From contig DATMBJ010000261.1 of the NCBI GenBank assembly GCA_035559315.1, positions 1 through 5,009 on the forward strand: a stretch of DNA of 5,009 nt. The letters run 5' to 3'. The notes under the pieces are model-generated. The model did no database searches and was not told where the DNA came from. It worked only from the letters and a program-made list of their open reading frames with translations. The DNA is from DATLZM01 sp035559315 (lineage in GTDB: Bacteria > Actinomycetota > UBA4738 > HRBIN12). A program made the translations under genes and the position numbers. Shown here in pieces: positions 1 through 4,895 of this stretch (its first letter is position 1; every line of letters starts with the position of its first letter).

Positions 1-1
1 C

Positions 2-505
2 CCGGGGCCCGCCGGGATCGGGGTGGTGGTGACGGGCCCCGACGGGCGCGTCCTGGCCCGCCGGGGGCGGGGGATCGGGGTGGCCACGAACAACGTGGCC
101 GAGTACCGGGCGGCCATCGAGGGGCTCCGGCTGGCCCGGTCCCTGGGAGCCAGCCGGGTCCTCCTGCGTTCGGACAGCCACCTCCTGGTCCAACAGCTCA
201 CCGGCCGCTGGCGGGTGAAGGACCCCACCCTCGCCAGGCTCCACGGCGAAGCGATGGGCCTCGCAAGGGGGTTCGAGGCGGTGAGCTTCGAACACGTCCC
301 CAGGGAGCTCAACCGGGAGGCGGACCGTCTGGCCAACCGGGGCGTGGACGCCTGGCTCGCGGGCCCCGGCCGCGGGTACCGCCCCCCGGGGCCGGAGCCC
401 CGGCTGTTCGAGCCGGGCGGGGACCAGGCCCCCGGCCCCCGGCGGCGTTCGCCGGGCGCGGGCCCCGGACCGGGGCGGGGCCGAGGCAGCCCGTCTTTAT
501 ACTGA
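2..505 (+). CDS. RNase HI-like protein, 3' part (5' end outside window)
   Basis: Partial gene of the RNase H fold (reverse-transcriptase-like RNase H family, as in the N-terminal domain of mycobacterial Rv2228c). Such enzymes cut the RNA strand of RNA-DNA hybrids in the cytoplasm. The frame is open from base 2, and the first visible residues, PGPAGIGVVV, match the first strand of the family just after the first catalytic Asp. That Asp and the true start therefore lie upstream, and the GTG at 23 is not the start. Counting from that GTG, the other acidic residues are visible: E28 in NNVAEYRA, D51 in RSDSHLL and D101 in NREADRLAN, with H91 in FEHVPREL. The fold ends near residue 111. About 48 further residues are Pro/Gly/Arg-rich low complexity without a recognised domain, where actinobacterial relatives may carry a phosphatase domain. 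The TGA stop (503-505) overlaps the rnpB -10 box. Family call is firm; activity is inferred. Confidence 0.85.
   Translation, partial: PGPAGIGVVVTGPDGRVLARRGRGIGVATNNVAEYRAAIEGLRLARSLGASRVLLRSDSHLLVQQLTGRWRVKDPTLARLHGEAMGLARGFEAVSFEHVPRELNREADRLANRGVDAWLAGPGRGYRPPGPEPRLFEPGGDQAPGPRRRSPGAGPGPGRGRGSPSLY
438..482 (+). other. Two GC-rich stem-loops just upstream of rnpB promoter
   Basis: Two hairpins lie within the low-complexity 3' end of the RNase H gene. The first pairs CCCGGCG (438-444) with CGCCGGG (450-456) around a 5-nt loop. The second pairs GGCCCCG (461-467) with CGGGGCC (476-482) around an 8-nt loop. Neither has a T-run. They could slow or end upstream transcription before rnpB, but in sequence this GC-rich such pairings also arise by chance. 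Confidence 0.3.
498..503 (+). promoter_or_regulatory. Probable -10 box of the rnpB promoter
   Basis: TATACT at 498-503 stands out as an AT-rich island in very GC-rich sequence and is one base off the TATAAT consensus. Its last base is 7 nt before G511, where the RNase P P1 helix starts, which is the usual distance to a transcription start. The 16-18 bp upstream spacing holds only G/C-rich sequence, so no -35 element is recognisable. It overlaps the last Tyr codon and the stop codon of the RNase H gene. Confidence 0.75.
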
Positions 506-510
506 ACTTC

Positions 511-889
511 GGTGGAGGAGCCGGCCGGGCGGCCGCGGTCCGGGCTGCGAGGCTCCGGGCCGAGGAAAGTCCGGACTCCACAGGGCAGGGTGCTGGGTAA
601 CACCCAGGCGGGGCGACCCGCGGAAAGTGCCACAGAGACCAGACCGCCGGGCCCCCTCGGGGCGCCGGTAAGGGTGAAACGGTGAGGTAAGAGCTCACCA
701 GCGGTCGGGTGACCGGCCGGCTGGGCAGACCCCACCCGGAGCAAGGCCAAGCAGGGAGCTGGGTGGCCCGCCCGACGCTCCCGGGTAGGCCGCTTGAGGC
801 CTCCGGCGACGGAGGTCCCAGAGAGATGGCCGCCCCCCGGGCCCCCGGGCCCGGGGACAGAATCCGGCTTACAGGCCGGCTCCTCCACC
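511..889 (+). ncRNA. rnpB: RNase P RNA, bacterial class A
   Basis: Catalytic RNA that removes 5' leaders from precursor tRNAs, with the RnpA protein. The ends are set by a perfect 16-bp P1 helix, GGTGGAGGAGCCGGCC (511-526) with GGCCGGCTCCTCCACC (874-889). Conserved core elements appear in order: GAGGAAAGTCCGGACTCC (562-579, J3/4 and P4 5' strand), CAGGGCAGGGTG (580-592), GTGCCACAGAGACCAGACCG (from 628), GGTAAGGGTGAAACGGTGAG (from 667), AGCAAGGCCAAGCAGGG (from 740), the tRNA-CCA binding GGT of L15 in GGGTAGGCCGC (783-793), and ACAGAATCCGGCTTA (857-871, P4 3' strand). Pairings I can draw are P2 527-534/828-835, P3 536-543/555-562 (one G-U), P15 GGGAGC with GCTCCC near 777-782, P18 800-805/810-815 with a GCGA tetraloop, and a P19 stem 835-843/848-856. 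The L15 form and P16-P18 region match class A. The sequence resembles actinobacterial rnpB. Open frames across this stretch are artefacts of GC content. Confidence 0.97.
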
Positions 890-901
890 GCTCTGCCTTT
901 A

Positions 902-927
902 GGCTCGGAGCCCTTACGCTCGGAGCC
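902..927 (+). terminator. Imperfect palindrome between rnpB and tlpA-like gene; possible U-less terminator
   Basis: GGCTCGGAGC (902-911) can pair with GCTCGGAGCC (918-927) around the loop CCTTAC, giving nine Watson-Crick pairs and one G-G mismatch. It starts 13 nt after the P1 helix of rnpB, a natural place for a terminator, but no U-tract follows. The structure ends at the base before the proposed GTG start of the next gene and contains the only GGAG nearby, so it could instead limit translation of that gene. The same bases also read as a 10-bp direct repeat (903-912 and 918-927). Confidence 0.45.
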
Positions 928-1476
928 GTGGAGCGCGCCCGGGCGGTCCTCCGCCCTCCCGTCGCCCTCCTTACGGCGCTCGTGACGGCCCTCGTGGCCT
1001 GTTCGGGCGAGCCGCCCCGCTACGTGCCGGTCTCGGGGCCCGCCCCCGAGGTCTCGGGCCCCACCCTGACCGGGGGCCGGCTCACGCCGGCCGAGACCCG
1101 GGGCAGGGTCCTCGTGGTGAACTTCTGGAACCCCTTCTGCGCCCCCTGCCGGGAGGAACAGCCCCTCCTCCAGACCGAGTGGGAGCGGTTCCGGGGGCGG
1201 GGGGTGCTGTTCGTGGGCCTCATGTACGTGGGGGGGAACCCGCCGTGGCCGGACGACCGGGAGGCCGCCCGGCGGTGGCTCCGGGAGTTCGGCGTGACCT
1301 ACCCGAACCTCGTGGACGAGGGGTCGGTGTGGGCCCGGGGGTTCGGCCTGCGGGGGATCCCCACCACGGTGGTGGTGGACCGGGAGGGGCAGATGCGGTT
1401 CCAGGTCCTGGGGAGGCTCCGGGAGGGGGACCTGCCCGAGCTCCTGGGCCGGCTGGGCGTCGAGGCCGGGCCGTAG
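928..1476 (+). CDS. TlpA/ResA-like thioredoxin-fold lipoprotein
   Basis: Predicted extracytoplasmic thiol-disulfide oxidoreductase of 182 aa, tethered to the membrane by lipid. Residues 1-24 are a lipoprotein signal: Arg at 3 and 5, a hydrophobic stretch from about 11, and lipobox LVAC with Cys25 as the expected lipidated residue. A linker follows, then an AhpC/TSA-Redoxin fold: VLVVNFWNPFCAPCREEQP holds the CAPC active site (C71, C74). GLRGIPTTVVVD holds the cis-proline loop (P145), and VDREGQ leads into the last strands. The usual family segment before the active site is FWATWC; here it is FWNPFC. The same frame stays open back into rnpB, which is noncoding. GTG at 928 gives a normal-length signal peptide and is the best start, although its GGAG is only 2 nt away. 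Relatives (ResA, TlpA, CcmG) reduce apocytochromes or maintain cuproproteins, but no cytochrome maturation genes are visible, so the client is unknown. Confidence 0.85.
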   Translation: MERARAVLRPPVALLTALVTALVACSGEPPRYVPVSGPAPEVSGPTLTGGRLTPAETRGRVLVVNFWNPFCAPCREEQPLLQTEWERFRGRGVLFVGLMYVGGNPPWPDDREAARRWLREFGVTYPNLVDEGSVWARGFGLRGIPTTVVVDREGQMRFQVLGRLREGDLPELLGRLGVEAGP

Positions 1477-1567
1477 GCCGCCGCCGGGGGAGTGAGGGGC
1501 GCCCGAACGGGGGCTTGCGCGCGCCGCCCGGATCGGTCAGGCTGGGCCGGAAAGGGGGGTGGTGGGA

Positions 1568-1837
1568 ATGGTCAGGGTACAGTTCGTGGTCCGGGTGCCG
1601 GACGTGGAGCGGTTCGTCGCCACGGCCAAGCGGTTCGAGCAGGCCAACGTGGACCGGGGGGCCCGCAACCCGAGGGTGCTCATAGACGAGAACGACCCGA
1701 ACCTCGTGTGCATGATGGCCGACTGGGAGTCCCACGAGGCCATGCACGCTGCCTCCGAGGAGCTGGGGCCGGACTTCAACCGGGAGGCGGGGACCGAGGG
1801 GCTCGACTGGACCACCTACGTCTGGCACGAGCGGTAG
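1568..1837 (+). CDS. Small ABM-like (dimeric alpha-beta barrel) protein
   Basis: An 89-residue soluble protein with no signal peptide or membrane segment. Its pattern fits the antibiotic biosynthesis monooxygenase (ABM)/dimeric alpha-beta barrel superfamily. Strand VRVQFVVRV (2-10) leads to helix DVERFVATAKRFEQANVDRG (12-31), strand NPRVLIDENDPNLVCMMADW (34-53), helix SHEAMHAASEEL (55-66) and final strand WTTYVWHE (81-88). The DPN turn followed by a strand ending in a Trp before the second helix is typical. Members include quinol monooxygenases, heme-degrading enzymes and many proteins of unknown role; no cofactor-specific residues let me choose. ATG at 1568 is preferred over upstream GTGs because a purine run, GGAAAGGGGGG (1549-1559), lies 8 nt before it. 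The gene starts 91 nt after the tlpA-like stop; no convincing promoter or terminator is seen in that gap. Confidence 0.65.
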   Translation: MVRVQFVVRVPDVERFVATAKRFEQANVDRGARNPRVLIDENDPNLVCMMADWESHEAMHAASEELGPDFNREAGTEGLDWTTYVWHER

Positions 1838-1850
1838 GAGACGGCGGCCT

Positions 1851-1867
1851 CCCGGCGTCCGGCCGGG
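1851..1867. terminator. Weak bidirectional hairpin in the convergent gap
   Basis: CCCGGC (1851-1856) pairs with GCCGGG (1862-1867) around a 5-nt loop. It lies in the 66-bp gap between the convergent ABM-like gene and lipA, where a shared terminator is expected. No T-run follows on either strand. The surrounding sequence is nearly all G and C, so the pairing may be chance. Confidence 0.3.
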
Positions 1868-1903
1868 CGGGGGGCGCCCACGTCGGGGGGCCGGTAGGCC
1901 GGG

Positions 1904-2899
1904 TCAGCGGGCGGCCACGGCCCGGGCCAGTTGCCGCCCCGCGTGGTAGGAGGAGCGGACCAGGGGCCCCGCCTCCACGTGGGCGAAGCCCATCTCCCGC
2001 CCCACCCGGGCGTGCTCCGCGAACTCCTCCGGGGTCACCCACCGGTCGACCGGGAGGTGGAACCGGGTGGGCTGGAGATACTGGCCCAGAGTGAGGAGGT
2101 CGCAGCCCACGGTCCGGAGGTCGGCCATGGCCTCCCGCACCTCCTCGGGCCGCTCGCCCATGCCGAGGATCAGGTTGGACTTGGTCACGACCTGGGGCCG
2201 CAGGGCCTTGGCCAGGCGCAGAACCTCGAGGGACCGGTCGTAGTCGAAGGCCGGGCGGATCCGCCGGTGCAGCCGCCGGACGGTCTCCAGGTTGTGGGCG
2301 AACACGTCCGGCCCGGCCTCGAGGACGGTGGCGATGGCCCGGGGGTCGCCCCGGAAGTCCGGCGGCAGCACCTCCACCCCGCAGCCGGGCACGGCCTCCC
2401 GCACCGCGCGGACGCAGGCCGCCCAGATCCGGGCCCCGCCGTCGGGGAGGTCGTCCCGGGCCACCCCCGTGATGACCACGTAGCGGAGGCCCATGGCCCG
2501 CACGGCCTCCGCGATCCGCCCGGGCTCGTCCTCGTCCACGGGCCCCGGCCTGGCCGTCATCACGTCGCAGAACCCGCAGCGGCGGGTGCACCGGTCTCCC
2601 AGGACGAGGAAGGTGGCCTCCCGGTCCTCCCAGCACTCGTAGATGTTGGGGCAGCCCGCCTCCTCGCAGACCGTGTGCAGGTCGAGCCCCCGCATGAGGC
2701 CCTTGAGCTCGCGGTAGTTGGGGCCGGTCCGGGCCCGGACCTTGAGCCACTCCGGGCGGCGGGCCGGCAGGGCGGTCTGGGCGCAGCCCACGGAGTGGGC
2801 CACGTGGGTGTCCGCCAGGCGACCGGCTCCGTTCCCGCCCGTCCCGACGATCGGGAGGTACAGGCGGCGCCGGTGGGGGTTGTGGTCCGAGCCGGGCAT
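1904..2899 (-). CDS. lipA: Lipoyl synthase (radical SAM)
   Basis: LipA inserts two sulfur atoms into a protein-bound octanoyl chain to make lipoyl groups on 2-oxoacid dehydrogenase E2 subunits and GcvH, in the cytoplasm. Family hallmarks are intact in the 331-aa frame. The auxiliary-cluster cysteines are C78, C83 and C89 in TVCEEAGCPNIYECW. The radical SAM cysteines are C104, C108 and C111 in CTRRCGFCDV. VVITGVARDDLPDGGA (141-156) is the usual segment after the first strands. AHNLETV (201-207), KSNLILGMGE (240-249), LTLGQYLQPT (269-278) and the C-terminal RSSYHA (315-320, serine ligand of the auxiliary cluster) follow. The conserved body begins at about RRPEWLKV (48-55), so the first 45 residues are an unconserved extension. 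ATG at 2899 lacks a Shine-Dalgarno but sits 7 nt after a TACACT box. Alternative GTG starts are 2803 (with GGCGGA 7 nt upstream) and 2791. No lipB is visible nearby. Function is firm; start is uncertain. Confidence 0.97.
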   Translation of the reverse strand: MPGSDHNPHRRRLYLPIVGTGGNGAGRLADTHVAHSVGCAQTALPARRPEWLKVRARTGPNYRELKGLMRGLDLHTVCEEAGCPNIYECWEDREATFLVLGDRCTRRCGFCDVMTARPGPVDEDEPGRIAEAVRAMGLRYVVITGVARDDLPDGGARIWAACVRAVREAVPGCGVEVLPPDFRGDPRAIATVLEAGPDVFAHNLETVRRLHRRIRPAFDYDRSLEVLRLAKALRPQVVTKSNLILGMGERPEEVREAMADLRTVGCDLLTLGQYLQPTRFHLPVDRWVTPEEFAEHARVGREMGFAHVEAGPLVRSSYHAGRQLARAVAAR

Positions 2900-2905
2900 C
2901 GGGGC

Positions 2906-2911
2906 CAGTGT
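2906..2911 (-). promoter_or_regulatory. Possible -10 box for lipA, giving a leaderless transcript
   Basis: On the minus strand TACACT (2911 down to 2906) matches TATAAT at four of six positions, including the key TAnnnT bases. It is followed by GGCCCCG and then the ATG at 2899. Transcription would begin at or beside the A of the start codon, so the mRNA would have no leader; such leaderless genes are common in actinobacteria. No clear -35 is seen. The ATG lacks a Shine-Dalgarno, which fits. Confidence 0.4.
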
Positions 2912-2920
2912 AGCGGCCCC

Positions 2921-2941
2921 GGAGCCGAAGCCTTCAGCCCC
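2921..2941 (-). other. Hairpin between blue-copper gene and lipA, minus-strand RNA
   Basis: In minus-strand RNA GGGGCUGAA pairs with UUCGGCUCC around a 3-nt loop, giving nine pairs including two G-U. On the plus strand the G-U positions become A-C mismatches, so the fold favours minus-strand transcripts. It lies 3 nt after the blue-copper gene stop codon and before lipA. There is no U-tract, so it may be a partial terminator, an mRNA 3' end stabiliser, or chance. Confidence 0.35.
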
Positions 2942-2944
2942 GAG

Positions 2945-3373
2945 CTAGCCGGACCGGAGCTCCCCCCGCATGTTCTGGGCCAGGTGGTACTTGCACTCGA
3001 ACGTAACGGCGCCCGAGGAGGGGAACGTGACGGTCACCGTCGTCTGCTGGCCCGCCTGGATGTCCACGTCGACGCCCTGGTCGGGGAGGGAGAAGTTGTG
3101 CAGGGCCTGGCCCACGTTGGAGACGGTGAGGGTGACCTCCTGGCCGGCCGGGCCCGTGAGGACCGTGGGCGAGAAGAAGAAGTCCCCGGCCTCCACGGTG
3201 GCGGTGCCGCCGCTTACCGTGGCGGTCCCCCGGTCCGTGGCGAGGCTCCCGTCGGAGAGCGTGATGGTCCCGCCGCCTCCGCCGCCGCGTTCGCCCCCGC
3301 CGCCTCCGCCGCCTCCGCAGGCGGCCGCGAGGACGCCCAGCACCGCCACGGCAAGGACCGCTCGCACCCTCAT
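2945..3373 (-). CDS. Plastocyanin-like blue-copper (cupredoxin) lipoprotein
   Basis: Predicted membrane-anchored electron-transfer protein of 142 aa. Residues 1-18 form a signal with two arginines (2, 4) and a hydrophobic core, ending in lipobox LAAAC with Cys19 as the lipidated residue. Residues 20-35 are a nearly pure glycine spacer interrupted by ER. The cupredoxin domain runs from about 36 to 142: EAGDFFFSPTVL, a segment rich in beta strands, then H92 in ALHNFSLP and FECKYHLAQNM with C127, H130 and M135. The Cys-x2-His-x4-Met spacing matches plastocyanin, and all four type-1 copper ligands are present, so copper binding is likely. The redox partner is unknown; terminal oxidases or nitrogen-oxide reductases are typical for such proteins. 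The ATG has an excellent Shine-Dalgarno, GAGGAGGT (3386-3379), 5 nt upstream. It is followed 45 nt later by lipA on the same strand, but the functions do not obviously connect. Confidence 0.9.
   Translation of the reverse strand: MRVRAVLAVAVLGVLAAACGGGGGGGGERGGGGGGTITLSDGSLATDRGTATVSGGTATVEAGDFFFSPTVLTGPAGQEVTLTVSNVGQALHNFSLPDQGVDVDIQAGQQTTVTVTFPSSGAVTFECKYHLAQNMRGELRSG
3270..3318. repeat. CCGCCT/CCG triplet-type repeat encoding the polyglycine spacer
   Basis: A run of CCG and CCT units on the plus strand encodes the glycine tract just after the lipidated cysteine of the blue-copper protein. It is interrupted once around 3289-3292, giving Glu-Arg. Units such as CCGCCTCCGCCG recur on both sides of the interruption, so the tract could vary in length by slippage without breaking the frame. 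Confidence 0.7.
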
Positions 3374-3529
3374 CGCCGACCTCCTCTGTCCGGGAACAGG
3401 CTGGAATCTACCACATCCATGTTCGAAACCTTCCCTGGCCCCGTCCGCCCACCAGGGGACGAGGGGAGGGGTCTGGACCCGGCGTGCAGCCAGGATGCTG
3501 CCCCTGGACCGTGCCCGGGCCGGCCCTCA
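3374..3529. other. Noncoding region upstream of the blue-copper gene
   Basis: This stretch lies between the blue-copper start codon and the proposed insertion-sequence end. It holds the promoter described separately and an interrupted palindrome, GGGTCTGGACCC (3469-3480), which could be an operator or chance. No credible gene is seen on either strand; the short frames crossing it have no recognisable composition or start signals. Confidence 0.5.
3405..3413 (-). promoter_or_regulatory. Extended -10 promoter of the blue-copper gene
   Basis: On the minus strand TGG-TAGATT (3413 down to 3405) fits the extended -10 form TGnTAnnnT. A start near 3398 would leave a leader of about 25 nt that includes the GAGGAGGT Shine-Dalgarno. 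No good -35 is visible at 16-18 nt, as is usual for extended -10 promoters. Confidence 0.5.
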
Positions 3530-3550
3530 GTAGCGTTCCGCAATAGGCAG
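3530..3550 (+). repeat. Proposed left terminal inverted repeat of the IS
   Basis: This copy pairs with 4988-5008 in inverted orientation: seven identical outer bases (GTAGCGT), two scattered matches, then GGCAG at the same offset. It lies 89-109 nt beyond the transposase stop. It was identified by eye; the exact end could shift by a base or two. Confidence 0.5.
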
Positions 3551-3569
3551 TAGGGCTGCTCCCTTCTTC

Positions 3570-3598
3570 TTCGCCTCCCCGGTCCTCGGGGACGCGAA
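3570..3598. other. Strong stem-loop in the IS left end
   Basis: TTCGCCTCCCCG (3570-3581) pairs with CGGGGACGCGAA (3587-3598), 11 of 12 positions, around a 5-nt loop. It lies 41-69 nt past the transposase stop. No U-tract follows on either strand. It could help stop transcription into or out of the element or serve as a subterminal transposase-binding structure. Confidence 0.5.
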
Positions 3599-3602
3599 AG
3601 TT

Positions 3603-3619
3603 GCCCTCCTTAGGAGGGC
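3603..3619. terminator. Stem-loop after the transposase gene, possible terminator
   Basis: GCCCTCCT and AGGAGGGC flank a single central base, forming a 17-nt palindrome 20 nt beyond the transposase stop codon. In minus-strand RNA it is followed by AACUUUCGCG, only a three-U run, so it is a weak intrinsic terminator at best. Together with the adjacent larger hairpin it makes a compact folded 3' region. The stem also contains CCUCCU/AGGAGG, sequences that resemble anti-Shine-Dalgarno and Shine-Dalgarno. Confidence 0.5.
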
Positions 3620-3638
3620 CATCCACCTGGATCTGTTC

Positions 3639-4895
3639 CTAGGCGGTCACCTCCTTCCACCACGCCCGCCAGGCCGCGGGGTCTGCGAGCAGGGCGCGGA
3701 GGGCGAGCATGTTGTTCGCGCCCTCCCTGGACCAGAACATCCCTTGGCGCTTCATCCGCCGGGCCACCTGCAGATCGATGGTGTGCTCCACCACCCCCGA
3801 GCCCCGGGTGCACAGCTCGGCCGGGGCGCCCTGGCGACGGAGCTCCTGGAACGCCCAGATGGCCGGGGCGCCCCGCTCGAGGAAGGCCCGGGTCTCCTGG
3901 GCCACCTTGGGGTCCAGCCGGCCCCTGGCCACCAGGTGGGCCATGGAGCGTTCGACCCTCCGCCACTGCCCCTGAAGGGCCCAGGCGATCCACCTGGAGG
4001 CCCGCTCGCTGTCTCCGGCCACCTGCCTGAGCCGGACCTTCAGGTGGTAGTGGTCGAGCTGGAACACCGCGTCGGGGAACCAGTTGCGCACCAGCACCGG
4101 GATCCACTCCGCTCCGTCCCCCGACACCAGAAGGTGCCGGGCCCGGTGCACACCGACGGAGCGGCTGAGCCAGGCGTAGATCACCTGGCCGGCCTGGCCT
4201 TCCTCCCACAGCCCGGCCACCACCACCTTCCCGGTGACCACCCGCTTTCGGTGCCTCGCCGTGGCCGACACGATCTGCTTGCCGGTGTAGGCCACGGCCA
4301 GGCGGGCCTCCATCGTCCCCCGGGGCCGCTGGCGGCGGAGGACTACCCCGTCGACCTCGGTCACCACCATCTGGGGCGGATCGCCCGGGGGCTCCGGCGG
4401 CGCCAGGCCCTCCTCGAACATCTCGGAGCGGACCCGCTCCTGCCGCCTGCGGCGCAGGGCCCCGGCCTTCTGCACCAGCCGCCACAGCACCCGGTGGTCC
4501 ACCGCCCCGCCCAAGAGGTTGGAGAGAAGCTTGGCCGCGGTGCGGAAGGAGAACTCCGCGCCCAGGCAGCAGGCCCGCTCCCACACGAAGGCCGAGCAGG
4601 TCTGCCAGGGCCGGAGGCCCATGGCCCGGTCCAGGGGGAAGGAGTACCGGCCGCCCTTTCGAGTCTTCCACCGGTGGAACCGGATGGGGCCGAGCCGGGT
4701 GAGCAGGTACCGGCGAACCCTCCGCTGGCGGGCGCCGGCGGAGGGCAGGATCTGGTCCTCCCAGGTCCCCAGGGCCTGGACCAGGGCCTTCCTGCCGGCG
4801 GCCATCGCCGCCCGGTGGATGGCTCGCTCGAGCTTGGCCAGGGTGAGGGGACCCTTGGGCCAGGGGACCTCGACCGTTACAGTGAGGGTGCGCAC
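3639..4895 (-). CDS. DDE transposase, ISLre2/UPF0236-like
   Basis: Transposase of 418 aa, predicted to cut and join the IS ends. The N-terminal part (about 1-175) has a basic region, RQRRVRRYLLTRLGPIRFHR (56-75), and a FPLDRAMGL segment (86-94) typical of UPF0236-type enzymes; the following helices likely bind the ends. The RNase H-like core gives a DDE triad: D182 in TEVDGVVL, D260 in VSGDGAEWI and E370 in GSGVVEHTI. The 110-residue gap before the Glu includes LDHYHL (280-285), consistent with a helical insertion. The end, RRMKRQGMFWSREGANNMLA (379-398), also resembles ISKra4 transposases, so that family is the main alternative. There is no frameshift and no lost acidic residue, so the enzyme may be active. 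GTG at 4895 is chosen because GGAAGGAG (4908-4901) lies 5 nt upstream. That signal falls partly inside a 12-bp inverted repeat that could block translation. Confidence 0.88.
   Translation of the reverse strand: MRTLTVTVEVPWPKGPLTLAKLERAIHRAAMAAGRKALVQALGTWEDQILPSAGARQRRVRRYLLTRLGPIRFHRWKTRKGGRYSFPLDRAMGLRPWQTCSAFVWERACCLGAEFSFRTAAKLLSNLLGGAVDHRVLWRLVQKAGALRRRRQERVRSEMFEEGLAPPEPPGDPPQMVVTEVDGVVLRRQRPRGTMEARLAVAYTGKQIVSATARHRKRVVTGKVVVAGLWEEGQAGQVIYAWLSRSVGVHRARHLLVSGDGAEWIPVLVRNWFPDAVFQLDHYHLKVRLRQVAGDSERASRWIAWALQGQWRRVERSMAHLVARGRLDPKVAQETRAFLERGAPAIWAFQELRRQGAPAELCTRGSGVVEHTIDLQVARRMKRQGMFWSREGANNMLALRALLADPAAWRAWWKEVTA

Noticed and set aside
14..83. 13-bp direct repeat GGGATCGGGGTGG at 14-26 and 71-83
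   Set aside because: Both copies encode GIGV in frame at two expected places of the RNase H fold, so coding constraint and GC bias explain it.
709..927. N-terminal extension of the thioredoxin-fold gene, starting at GTG 709
   Set aside because: This stretch is the second half of the RNase P RNA and its downstream palindrome. The frame is open only because of GC richness, and the lipoprotein signal begins at 928.
1477..1567. Possible promoter TTGCGC (1515-1520) with CAGGCT (1538-1543) before the ABM-like gene
   Set aside because: The -10 match is poor and such G/C-rich matches are expected by chance here.
3416..3435. TTCGAAA resembling a tRNA T-loop
   Set aside because: The flanking bases cannot form a T-stem, and no acceptor, anticodon or D arm is present around it.
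1931..3553. Long plus-strand open frame (540 codons)
   Set aside because: It is antisense to lipA and the blue-copper gene, whose motifs are unambiguous; its product is His/Gly/Pro/Arg-rich without domain features.
3408..3626. Small minus-strand open frame between the transposase and the blue-copper gene
   Set aside because: It spans the proposed IS end and the promoter region, has no Shine-Dalgarno and no recognisable composition.
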